Made by a program: the position numbers and the translations under genes. From Strigamia acuminata (taxonomy: Eukaryota; Arthropoda; Chilopoda; Geophilomorpha; Linotaeniidae): DNA of 64,000 nucleotides. The notes under the pieces are model-generated. The model saw only the letters and a list, made by a program, of their open reading frames with translations, ran no database searches and was not told where the DNA came from. Positions 37,751 through 48,700 of this stretch are shown here, one piece after another; positions within the stretch are counted from its first letter, which is position 1; each line of letters opens with the position of its first letter. The DNA lies in contig OX442315.1 in NCBI GenBank assembly GCA_949358305.1, positions 6,653,427-6,717,426 of the forward strand, given 5' to 3'.

Positions 37751-40468
37751 ATGACGACGAGCCACAACAAAATACAGCATCATATTGTATTGTTGGACGA
37801 CAACAACTATATGCTGTGGTCGACGAAAATTATATCAATCCTCGAGGGGAGGCAACTGTGGGAAACGGCAATCGAGCCAGACGAACCGCCACGAGGAGTA
37901 GCAGACACAGATGACTTTGAGAAGGTAGAGAAAGCGTGGAAGACGTGGCGGACGGCCAACAACGAGGCACGCGAAATCATAATCGGGACGCTGGCGGACA
38001 AGCAGGTGCTGAGATACCGGAATGACAAAAACGCAAAACTGCTCTGGAAAAAGATAGAGACAAACAACGCCAGCAGCACAGACGAATTAAAATACACATG
38101 CATCACGGCGATGGCGCAGTTCAAAATGGACAAGACGGAATCAGTTGACGACTACTTCAATCGCCTCGAAGCGCTGGTGAGTGAAAGTGAACAACTTGGC
38201 AACACCGTGGCTGCCGCGCAGACGAAATTTCACGCGCTGGCTGGGTTACGAAAAGAATTCGAAGCAATCACAGAAGCGCTGCGAGCAAACAAGACATCAA
38301 CACTTGCCGACGCACGCAGCATGTTGAAGCAACGCGAGACGGCAAATCGGAACGACGGAGCCAAGCACGCGGACGCGGCGTACAAGACGAGCGACAGGCC
38401 ACGTTACGGAAATCGGACGACGGACACCCGACGGTGCTTCAACTGCAACAAGCCCGGCCACATGGCGAGCGAATGCCGCGGCGCCATATTCTGCTTTAAT
38501 TGTGAGGGATCCGGGCACAAAGCAGCCGACTGCAAGAAACCAAAACGAGAGAGAAAAAATAAAAAATATGACAAACGAGGAAAGAAACCGCAATCAACCG
38601 AAGAGCAGAGCAACCTGTGCGCGTTCGAAATAGACGACGACAAGACGAACGAGACGGCGGACGAGGAGGCGCGGATTAGTGACGAACACGCATTAACATG
38701 GGTACTCGACTCGGGAGCGACCAGTCACATGGTCAAATCACGTCACGCATTTGAAACGTATCAAACACATCACAGCTGGATCAAAATAGCAGATGAAGAC
38801 GCGAAAATGGAAGCGATCGGAATTGGCAGCGTGCGCATCACAACAGAAGCAAGTACGAGAACAATTGTATTACACAATGTATTGCACGTGCCAAAAATCG
38901 TGATGAGTTTGATGTCAGTGGCAAAAATTGTGCAAAATGAAAAGGATGTGCTATTCAAGAAAAAGGGAGCCACAATAATTGAAGAAGGACAAACACTGAT
39001 GGAAGCACGCAAGGAAGGTAATAACTTTTTTATCACATCACGTATTATTCATGGGGAAAGGGCGCAAATTGCGAGAGAAACGAACGACATATGGCACCAA
39101 CGACTCGGGCATCTGGGGCAACAATCAATGCAATTAATGAAGAATGAAGAATTAGTACGGGGCCTAGATTTTAAAAATTCGAGCACAACTATTTGCGAGC
39201 CATGCATTAAGGGGAAACTGACCCGAAAACCACACAAGACGATCGCCGAGCGCCAATCCAAAGCAATTATGGACTTATGGCACGTGGATTTGATGGGGCC
39301 ACTGAACCCAAAGTCGCTAGGGGGGTCAAGATACATATTGACCATCGTGGATGACTGGAGCAGACGAACTATGGTGCGCATATTGGGGGCGAAAAGTGAC
39401 ACTGAATACGAACTGAAAAACACAATTACACGATACGAGACGCAAACTGAAAGGCGATTAAAAACGATTCGAAGTGACAACGGGGGGGAATTTGTGTCAA
39501 ACAGATTAACACAATGGTTTGAGGAACGAGGCACAAACCACCAACTCACGACCCCATTTGCACCCCAAAGCAACGGCGTGGCGGAGCGCCATAACCGCAC
39601 CATTCTTGAGATGATGAGAACAATGCTGTGCGACGCGAAACTGCCATTGAGATTTTGGGCCGAGTGCGCATGCGCTGCGGCTCACATCCGAAATTCGTGT
39701 TATTCAAGAGTACACGGGCGAACAGCAATGGAAGTGTGGGAAAATCGGAAACCCACAGTAACATTCCTAAAACGATTTGGGTGCACAGTTTTTATATTAA
39801 CCAAGAGCGTGGGGAGAAATAAACTTGACGCAAAGGCGGAAAAGGCAATTTTTGTTGGGTATTCGCAGAGACGAAAAGCGTATCGGGTTTATAACGTCAG
39901 AACGGGAAGGGTGAGCGAAGAGAGGAATCTAAAATTTATTGAACACGAATTGGGGGCCCCACTGCTGACCGAGACACCGACCAGCGACGAAATTGAAGGA
40001 ATCCCCGAAATTGAAATTTTGGATTTGAGATGCACTACCCCACGCAAAAGGAATGCAGACGACGCACCAACCGAGACACACAACGAGCACGAGGGGCGGG
40101 AAGCACACGAACGAGCCATCGACGTAGACATCGAAATTAACGCCGAAATAACTGCCGAAAACTTGGAATCAAATGAGGACATTGAAGACGTAATCGAATC
40201 GCGACCCGACCCACCGAGACGAACACCGAGAGGTACGGCGGCCGAGTGCAGACTACGAGAAGAAGAGAAACGTCGTATTCGCGAAGATGAATTACAACAA
40301 CGAGGGGTCAGACGGTCAGAACGAATTAAAACAACACATAGAGCTTACAGATGCGAGGAGACCCACCCACCCAAAAATTATGAAGAAGCAATGAACTCAA
40401 CCAACCGTGACAAATGGAAAGAAGCCATAGATGATGAAATCAAATCGATGAAAAAGCACAGGGTTTAG
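37751..40468 (+). CDS. C2 Copia Gag-Pol, 5' part (Gag, protease, integrase), ends at an in-frame TAG
   Basis: 905 codons: Copia Gag, two CCHC knuckles (CFNCNKPGHMASEC and CFNCEGSGHKAADC, about 228-260), protease (VLDSGATSH, about 316), pre-integrase HHCC (WHQRLGHLG, about 446) and an integrase core (HVDLMGP, SDNGGEF, GVAERHNR; about 510-612). The TAG at 40466-40468 sits between integrase and reverse transcriptase. The same frame resumes immediately, so this is one gene broken by a point nonsense change, not a natural gene boundary. Unless read through, the product would lack reverse transcriptase. Confidence 0.92.
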   Translation: MTTSHNKIQHHIVLLDDNNYMLWSTKIISILEGRQLWETAIEPDEPPRGVADTDDFEKVEKAWKTWRTANNEAREIIIGTLADKQVLRYRNDKNAKLLWKKIETNNASSTDELKYTCITAMAQFKMDKTESVDDYFNRLEALVSESEQLGNTVAAAQTKFHALAGLRKEFEAITEALRANKTSTLADARSMLKQRETANRNDGAKHADAAYKTSDRPRYGNRTTDTRRCFNCNKPGHMASECRGAIFCFNCEGSGHKAADCKKPKRERKNKKYDKRGKKPQSTEEQSNLCAFEIDDDKTNETADEEARISDEHALTWVLDSGATSHMVKSRHAFETYQTHHSWIKIADEDAKMEAIGIGSVRITTEASTRTIVLHNVLHVPKIVMSLMSVAKIVQNEKDVLFKKKGATIIEEGQTLMEARKEGNNFFITSRIIHGERAQIARETNDIWHQRLGHLGQQSMQLMKNEELVRGLDFKNSSTTICEPCIKGKLTRKPHKTIAERQSKAIMDLWHVDLMGPLNPKSLGGSRYILTIVDDWSRRTMVRILGAKSDTEYELKNTITRYETQTERRLKTIRSDNGGEFVSNRLTQWFEERGTNHQLTTPFAPQSNGVAERHNRTILEMMRTMLCDAKLPLRFWAECACAAAHIRNSCYSRVHGRTAMEVWENRKPTVTFLKRFGCTVFILTKSVGRNKLDAKAEKAIFVGYSQRRKAYRVYNVRTGRVSEERNLKFIEHELGAPLLTETPTSDEIEGIPEIEILDLRCTTPRKRNADDAPTETHNEHEGREAHERAIDVDIEINAEITAENLESNEDIEDVIESRPDPPRRTPRGTAAECRLREEEKRRIREDELQQRGVRRSERIKTTHRAYRCEETHPPKNYEEAMNSTNRDKWKEAIDDEIKSMKKHRV

Positions 40469-41914
40469 GTCATCACAAGATTGCCACCGGGCAAGAAGCC
40501 CGTTAAGTCAAAGTGGATTTTTAAAATTAAAATCAACCCAAGCACTGGGGAGAAAAGATTTAAAGCGCGACTGGTTGCAGCAGGTTACTCACAACAATGG
40601 GGCAGCGATTACGACGAGACATTCGCGCCTGTCATGCGAATCGAAACAATGCGAATGATAGTAAATGAGGCGGCCAAGAGGGGAATCAACCTAAACCTGT
40701 ATGACGTCAAATGTGCATATCTACACGGGGAATTAGAGGAGGAAATTTATATGGTACAACCGGATGGGGCGAGTGACGGAACTAACCGAGTATGCAGGCT
40801 GCTAAAGAGCATCTACGGATTAAAACAGTCTGGTAGATGCTGGTATGAGAAATTGGACCAAGTGCTGACCGACGTCAAATTTGAGAAGACTCCCGACGAC
40901 CCGTGCCTGTACATCGCACGAAAAAATGAAGAGTTCCTGTTTTTGGGCATGTACGTCGATGACGCAATAGTGGCCGCGTCATCCAACGAGTTCGAGCATG
41001 GAGTGATCACAAAAATCCGCAACAACATCGAGCTAATACCCATGGGGAGACTAACCTCGATTCTCGGGATCCAAGTGGAACAAAATGATGGCGGAATACA
41101 ATTACATCAATCAACTTACATCGAAGAAACGTTAATGATGTACGGGATGGAGGATTGCAACATGAAAACCACACCACTAGACCCGAATCAAAAACTGGAT
41201 GAATATAACGACAGCGCAGAAATAGAATCAAAACAATACCAGGAGCTGATTGGGAAATTAATGTACCTAGCAACCAACACGCGACCGGACATCAGCTTCG
41301 CCATGAGTGCGTTGTCGCAGTACAACATGGATCCGAGGCAGATACACTACGGCGCACTCAAACGAATATTAAAATACCTAAAAGGGACGATTGACTACAA
41401 ATTAAAATATACGCGCGAGAAACGAAATTTACACGCCTTTACGGATGCAAGCTGGGATCGAACAGCTGACTCCAAATCGTTCTCAGGCTACGTAACCAGA
41501 GATGGGACGGCATTAATTAACTGGAAATGTAATAAACAAAAACTAGTGGCCATGTCCAGCACCGAGAGCGAGCTACACGCACTATCTGAGGGAATTAGAG
41601 AGCTCGCATGGACAAGGGATTTGGCGGAAAATTTCGGACACCTCAAAGAAGAGGATCAATGTGTGGTATACTGCGACAGCTTAAATGCTACGCAACTGCT
41701 GCAGCGGGGACCGCAAAAATCCCGCACTAAGCATTTCAACCGAAGGCTGCACCACATCAAAGATGAAATTACACATAATGGAATCAAAGTGCAACACATC
41801 CCAGGTAGTGACATGTTGGCCGACTTCCTCACCAAACCACTGCCTGGACCAGGACTGCTTGCTAACCTCACCACATTAGGAATTGCTGAGGAGAAAATTA
41901 AAGGAGACAAATAA
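40469..41914 (+). CDS. C2 Copia Gag-Pol, 3' part (reverse transcriptase, RNase H)
   Basis: Continues the same frame after the TAG. It holds the reverse transcriptase core (KARLVAAGYSQ, catalytic MYVDDAIVA at about 40950) and RNase H (AFTDASWDRT at about 41440; SSTESELHAL). The coding residues seen are intact. It has no start of its own with good context, so it is probably not made separately. Confidence 0.92.
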   Translation, partial: VITRLPPGKKPVKSKWIFKIKINPSTGEKRFKARLVAAGYSQQWGSDYDETFAPVMRIETMRMIVNEAAKRGINLNLYDVKCAYLHGELEEEIYMVQPDGASDGTNRVCRLLKSIYGLKQSGRCWYEKLDQVLTDVKFEKTPDDPCLYIARKNEEFLFLGMYVDDAIVAASSNEFEHGVITKIRNNIELIPMGRLTSILGIQVEQNDGGIQLHQSTYIEETLMMYGMEDCNMKTTPLDPNQKLDEYNDSAEIESKQYQELIGKLMYLATNTRPDISFAMSALSQYNMDPRQIHYGALKRILKYLKGTIDYKLKYTREKRNLHAFTDASWDRTADSKSFSGYVTRDGTALINWKCNKQKLVAMSSTESELHALSEGIRELAWTRDLAENFGHLKEEDQCVVYCDSLNATQLLQRGPQKSRTKHFNRRLHHIKDEITHNGIKVQHIPGSDMLADFLTKPLPGPGLLANLTTLGIAEEKIKGDK

Positions 41915-41959
41915 TTACGAACTAACATTGCAGGACATTGACTTTCCGTGAGGGGAATT

Positions 41960-42228
41960 TGTTGGGGTTCTTGAGGCTTACGGAGGCGCCAATGTGCCTG
42001 GCTAAAGTTGGTTAATTGGGGATTAAAAATTTGACGACCCGGACTTCCACTTGAAACAATGGACATGGGGGTATGACGACTATTTCTGGGTATTGGAGGA
42101 ACCAATCATGTTACAGTGCATTGAACTTCTTGACCTTATTTCATTTCACTTAAAAGCTGTAACTCAAAGAATAAAACTCACTTGCTGTTTAACCATTTCA
42201 AAGACTTGACTCCAGATTTATTCCAACA
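41960..42228 (+). repeat. C2 3' LTR (269 bp)
   Basis: A direct repeat of the 5' LTR with an extra 11 bases. It is preceded by the purine tract GTGAGGGGAAT. Confidence 0.93.
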
Positions 42229-44853
42229 TTTTACGTCTAACCAGCACGTTTCTGGAACTTTTTCAATTTTTGGCCATTTCTCCATACATTAGCCTTTGCT
42301 TTTTTGACAAATTTTAAAAAGTGCCAAAAACATGCTTAAGACGTATAAAATGCGCTAAAAAGTCGATTCCCGTTGGCGGAATTTGCATATCTGGCACCGT
42401 TGCAGAGATACACCACTTTTTCTGTTCAAAAAGTTAGTTTTTTGCTTATATCTCTGCAACAGTGCCAGATATGCAAATTGCGCACACGGGAATTGATTTT
42501 TCAGCTCATTTTACGTCTAACCAGCACGTTTCTGGAACTTTTTCAATTTTTGGCCATTTCTCCATACATTAGCCTTTGCTTTTTTGACAAATTTTAAAAA
42601 GTGCCAAACACATGCTTAAGACGTATAAAATGCGCTAAAAAGTCGATTCCCGTTGGCGGAATTTGCATATCTGGCACCGTTGCAGAGATACACGACTTTT
42701 TCTGTTCAAAAAGTCTGTTTTTTGCTTATATCTCTGCAACAGTGCCAGATATGCAAATTGCGCACACGGGAATCGATTTTTCAGCTCATTTTACGTCTAA
42801 CCAGCACGTTTCTGGAACTTTTTCAATTTTTGGCCATTTCTCCATACATTAGCCTTTGCTTTTTTGACAAATTTTAAAAAGTGCCAAAAACATGCTTAAG
42901 ACGTATAAAATGCGCTAAAAAGTCGATTCCCGTTGGCGGAATTTGCATATCTGGCACCGTTGCAGAGATACACCACTTTTTCTGTTCAAAAAGTCTGTTT
43001 TTTGCTTATATCTCTGCAACAGTGCCAGATATGCAAATAGCGCACACGGGAATCGATTTTTCAGCTCATTTTACGTCTAACCAGCACGTTTCTGAAACTT
43101 TTTCAATTTTTGGCCATTTCTCCATACATTAGGCTTTGCTTTTTTGACAAATTTTAAAAAGTGCCAAAAACATGCTTAAGACGTATAAAATGCGCTAAAA
43201 AGTCGATTCCCGTTGGCGGAATTTGCATATCTGGCACCGTTGCAGAGATACACCACTTTTTCTGTTCAAAAAGTCTGTTTTTTGCTTATATCTCTGCAAC
43301 AGTGCCAGATATGCAAATAGCGCACACGGGAATCGATTTTTCAGCTCATTTTACGTCTAACCAGCACGTTTCTGGAACTTTTTCAATTTTTGGCCATTTC
43401 TCCATACATTAGCCTTTGCTTTTTTGACAAATTTTAAAAAGTGCCAAACACATGCTTAAGACGTATAAAATGCGCTAAAAAGTCGATTCCCGTTGGCGGA
43501 ATTTGCATATCTGGCACCGTTGCAGAGATACACCACTTTTTCTGTTCAAAAAGTCTGTTTTTTGCTTATATCTCTGCAACAGTGCCAGATATGCAAATTG
43601 CGCACACGGGAATCGATTTTTCAGCTCATTTTACGTCTAACCAGCACGTTTCTGGAACTTTTTCAATTTTTGGCCATTTCTCCATACATTAGGCTTTGCT
43701 TTTTTGACAAATTTTAAAAAGTGCCAAAAACATGCTTAAGACGTATAAAATGCGCTAAAAAGTCGATTCCCGTTGGCGGAATTTGCATATCTGGCACCGT
43801 TGCAGAGATACACCACTTTTTCTGTTCAAAAAGTCTGTTTTTTGCTTATATCTCTGCAACAGTGCCAGATATGCAAATTGCGCACACGGGAATCGATTTT
43901 TCAGCTCATTTTACGTCTAACCAGCACGTTTCTGGAACTTTTTCAATTTTTGGCCATTTCTCCATACATTAGGCTTTGCTTTTTTGACAAATTTTAAAAA
44001 GTGCCAAAAACATGCTTAAGACGTATAAAATGCGCTAAAAAGTCGATTCCCGTTGGCGGAATTTGCATATCTGGCACCGTTGCAGAGATACACCACTTTT
44101 TCTGTTCAAAAAGTCTGTTTTTTGCTTATATCTCTGCAACAGTGCCAGATATGCAAATTGCGCACACGGGAATCGATTTTTCAGCTCATTTTACGTCTAA
44201 CCAGCACGTTTCTGGAACTTTTTCAATTTTTGGCCATTTCTCCATACATTAGCCTTTGCTTTTTTGACAAATTTTAAAAAGTGCCAAAAACATGCTTAAG
44301 ACGTATAAAATGCGCTAAAAAGTCGATTCCCGTTGGCGGAATTTGCATATCTGGCACCGTTGCAGAGATACACCACTTTTTCTGTTCAAAAAGTCTGGTT
44401 TTTGCTTATATCTCTGCAACAGTGCCAGATATGCAAATTGCGCACACGGGAATCGATTTTTCAGCTCATTTTACGTCTAACCAGCACGTTTCTGGAACTT
44501 TTTCAATTTTTGGCCATTTCTCCATACATGGCTTTACTTTTTTGACAAATTTTAAAAAGTGCCAAAAACATGCTTAAGACGTATAAAATGCGCTAAAAAG
44601 TCGATTCCCGTTGGCGGAATTTGCATATCTGGCACCGTTGCAGAGATACACCACTTTTTCTGTTCAAAAAGTCAGTTTTTTGCTTATATCTCTGCAACAG
44701 TGCCAGATATGCAAATTGCGCACACGGGAATCGATTTTTCAGCTCATTTTACGTCTAACCAGCACGTTTCTGGAACTTTTTCAATTTTTGGCCATTTCTC
44801 CATACATTAGCCTTTGCTTTTTTGACAAATTTTAAAAAGTGCCAAAAACATGC
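42229..44853. repeat. 280-bp satellite array, right part
   Basis: About nine further tandem units of the same satellite, differing by a few substitutions (one unit near 44520 lacks 2 bases). It ends abruptly where the LTR of G4 begins, so G4 inserted at or into this array. Confidence 0.95.
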
Positions 44854-45673
44854 TGTGGTGACCCAGTTGGATAAGTGTCCCCCCAGGGCGGATACTTGTC
44901 CTATGAGTCACTATGATTAAAGAGTCGTTCCCCCCCGAGTTGGCTCCACCTCCCCATGGCAGGTGTGTGCCCCGAGGGGGAGGAAGCGGCTGGTGGTCAG
45001 CCCCCATTGGTTGATCGCCGGCCCTTCACCCCACTGCATAAAAGGCTGTGTTTCCCGCCTAAAGTCAGAACTTACACAAACGACACCAAGAACACAGCAA
45101 CTACCTCACCGTCAGGCCAACTTCAACTACAAGTTAGGATTGATCGAGGATCGCTGAGTAAAGTGCAAACTGTAACTCTCACGAAGTCACTTGCGAGCTA
45201 TTCCTGCGAAAGCACGAGAATAGCCCTTGTGAAATCACCCAGAATAATCGCCCAGACGATTATTCGCCGAAGTAAGTGTCCGAGTGCTTTGTAGGGAACC
45301 CCAAAGTTCCTAGACGAGGCCTCTGCGACGCTAAACAAACCCTAGACAACAGGCACGGATAGAAGACTCGAAAGAGCATTCCACCGCGTCCGTGAAGACG
45401 AATCCGTGACGAATTAACGACAACTCGAGACGCCGCCTTTGTTCCGCCGACCACGCGGAATCGACGACGCCATCTTGAGAAATCCTTTGTTCGACGCTGA
45501 CCACGTCGACTCTAGAATTATTACTGAGTGTATTTTAAAGGCATAAAGCCTGGTGAATAAATTACCTGTTTATTTACATACATTTGGTATTCATTTGGGT
45601 ATTTACATAATTGATCACAGGTAAAGTATTACACGTTAGCGCTATTTAAACCTATACCAAGTAGGACGCGACA
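44854..45673 (+). repeat. G4 5' LTR (820 bp)
   Basis: Bounded on the left by the satellite (…ACATGC) and on the right by the primer site. It starts TGTGGTGACC and ends CGCGACA, like the G3 LTR, but is longer and otherwise diverged. Confidence 0.82.
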
Positions 45674-45675
45674 CG

Positions 45676-45693
45676 TGGGGGCCCGTCCGGGAT
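45676..45693 (+). promoter_or_regulatory. G4 primer binding site, tRNA-Pro
   Basis: TGGGGGCCCGTCCGGGAT, one base different from the classic Pro-tRNA complement, two bases after the LTR. A 74-base leader follows before the gag ATG. Confidence 0.85.
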
Positions 45694-45767
45694 TTAGAAA
45701 TAAATCTCAAATCTGAACTTGTGATCTCTCAATAAGATAACCCAAATCGTAGAATTACCGAAAGAAA

Positions 45768-48700
45768 ATGTCAGACAAAGACGAGCAATCCACGTCTGAC
45801 ACCGAGCAGAGAATGCCCGAGAAGGGAAAAAGGACCTCCGACTACCACCTGAGATCGGATGGTCCCGTCCCCGAAATGTCCGCAAAGGCGAAAGCCCGAG
45901 CGAATAAAAGGAGAGCGAAGGCGCAGAAAGAGGAGCAAGCTGCATCGCTCGCGGCCCTAGACGGGCCAGAGCGAGAGCGGGTTCCCTTGAATATGCAACC
46001 CTTCGAAGATACCGATCCGGAAGCCATAGAAAATCGAGAAGAAATTCGCGACGTATCGCCGGGACGGGTATCGATATTAATGACCGAGGAGACGAATGAA
46101 GCTCCGAGAGAAACGGTCACGGTCGGCACAAACCCATCACCACCAACGGCTCAGACGTCCGTAGAGCAAACCCCACGGAAAAACGACGGCGGGACCCCGA
46201 TAACCCCCCGAGTTACGGCGAGTCCTGCAGTTGTTTCCTTCGAAGTATCTCACCTAATTCGGTTGACGCAGCAAGCTGCCCAGCTAAAAGCGATGATAGA
46301 CATTCCAGTAGGAACGTCAGTCTGGGAATCGATTACCCTACTCACTGACGCTATCTGTGCGGCACAAGCCCCGACGCCGGTCGCAAGACCAGCAGCGGAG
46401 ACGCCCATGCCCCAGGTAACGCCCAGTGACACCGGAGGTTTCGCGCCAGACCCCAACCGAACACTTCACGAATCCAGAGAGAAGGCCCGCGAGGAAGCCA
46501 GACAAGAAGCGACTAGTCGCCAACGAAGGCTGAGCGCAGAGCGGCGAGAACTCTGGAAGGAAGAGGAAGAAAGGGAGCAACGCGAGAGAAGAACCACCGA
46601 GAGAACAGAGAAACTGGTCCAAAAAATGAGGGAAGAACGAGAAGCTAAAATTCGAAAAGAATGGAACGCAACAGTAGAAGGGCGACATCGAGAAGCTCAA
46701 GAGTACGAGGACCAATTTCAAGCGCTAATAGCTCAAAGAAAAACAGAAAAACTACAAATGTTGCGAAAAGAGGCCATTCTACAACATCAGAAATGGGAAG
46801 AACAACATCGCGAGAGGTTGAGAGAAGAGGAAGCCAGAAAAGAAAAAGAACAGTTTCTGAAAGAGAAAGAAGAGTGGGATCGAGTCAGATGGACCGAAGA
46901 GTACAAAGCGAAGAAACAAGCTATAATAGATGAGCAAAAAAGATGGGAAGCCGAAAACTGGGAGAAGGAGACAGAAAAGTTCCAGAAAGAGTACGCACAA
47001 GACGTCTCGGACAGGAAGAAAAATGAAGAAAACCTGAAACGGAAACCAGAACCCCCCAGCGGCTCTGATACCGACACAGGAGAAGGTGCAACAAAGCCGG
47101 CAAAAACGGCGAAAAGGGGGAAATCTCAAAAGAGAGACGAGTCGGTCCCAAAAACAAAGGACCGTCACCCCTCAAAAAGATCCGAGACGGGAGCAGCCAT
47201 CGACGCGTTACTCGAAAAGAAAAACGCAAATAAAAATCGGGAACGCCCCGAAAGCGAGGAAAACAGATGGCATTCTTTTTACGAGAACAACGACGGAGGG
47301 GAGCCGCCGCCATCCGGAGGCTCGAAACAGAAGAAGGCTGGCGGAGAGACCCCACCGAGAGGGCCGAGGTTTCACCCCCAAGGAGATCCCTCCGAGCCCT
47401 CCGATTCGTCGGACGACGACCATCCGAGTCGACCGTCTACAGGGAGGAGTCAAGAAGACAGCGATGGGCACCGGTCGAACCGGCCGAATGCTTCAGACCG
47501 CTCCTCCCGGAGCTCCAACCCTCGTTCGGAGGAGGGGAACTTTCAGGACTCATCTGGCCGACATTACACGATGTCTGAGCTAGGCCGAGCCCTGCTGAAC
47601 TCTTTCAGAAGAGAAGGAATCGATCTAGGCCATCCAGGCGACGAACATAATCGCGCTGGAGAGAGGGTTAAGCGTAAATATGGCGTACGAAACGAACCAA
47701 GCAGCGAAGCCACGGGTAACATCCGTTGGCAACACTACATACAAACACGATTCGACGGTTCGTGGAAGGCCGGAGACCGCTTCCTAGACGAAGTAATGCG
47801 TATCAAGAAAGCGACAAAAGCCACCGTCGCCGACATGCTAACCCACGGTCTAGTGGAGCTAACCACGGGGTCAGCTCGAGAATGGTATCAGGGACTGAAA
47901 AACCCAACCTGGGACGATTTTCTCGTCCGTTTCGATCTCCGATACGGCGAGACTCCAGACGAGATCAGTAACAAATTACGTGGTCTACGGCAAGCCCCAG
48001 GAGAAACATTAGCCGACTACGACGCCCGAGCGAAACTCCTGTTTGCAAGAGCGCCGTACGAAATAAACCCCGCTGGTTTTACGATGATCTTTTACGGAGG
48101 ATTATCGGCCCACTCGCAAAGAATTCTGCTAGACATGCGTGCACCCCGCACTGGCGATTACCAAGATGTCAGTAACTATCTTCTAACAAACACGTTAGAA
48201 ATAGAACAGCGGTATTACGCCACTCTGCCCCCGGAGGAAGCTGACGCGCACGAGAAACGGTTGCAGACGAGCGCCGAACGTCACAAGACCTCAGAGAAAT
48301 TAATGAGGCCAAGTGAATATTTGAGCGGCATAATGAGTCTCACCGAAGCATCCTTCGGACGAATGCTGACGCCTAAAGCAGGCAGTATTCTTCCAGCCAA
48401 CCCGATAGCTGCCCCAAAGAAAGCACCGGCAGCAACGGCGATGCAGGTGACCTCGACGGACTCCACCCAGATGGAGAAAGTCGAAGAGACAACACCTCCC
48501 GCCACGGCTAAAGAAGAGGAGCCAGCATCAAGCGACGAGGAAGCCCTAAATGAGCACCTCGAAAACTTGTCGACGGGATGCGACGATCAAGGTCCCTATT
48601 TGCACCATGCACACCGGGCCTTAGCAATCGCACAATTCAGAGCACACGTGCAGGCAACAAAAGCGAGAGGGGCATTGGGAGGAAAAAGACGATTCCCGAC

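Larger units (their letters stand above)
37344..42228 (+). mobile_element. C2: Copia-type element nested in the satellite
   Basis: A 4,885-bp element with LTRs TGTTGGGG...CCAACA, an iMet-like primer site, a polypurine tract (41949-41959) and target duplication TTTTA (37339-37343 and 42229-42233). Removing it rejoins a perfect satellite unit. The LTRs differ by an 11-base insertion in the 3' copy and the gag-pol frame has one in-frame stop, so it is older or less fit than C1. Confidence 0.95.

Noticed and set aside
36576-44853. CRISPR-like array
   Set aside because: The units are 280-bp contiguous tandem copies without unique spacers, in eukaryotic DNA.
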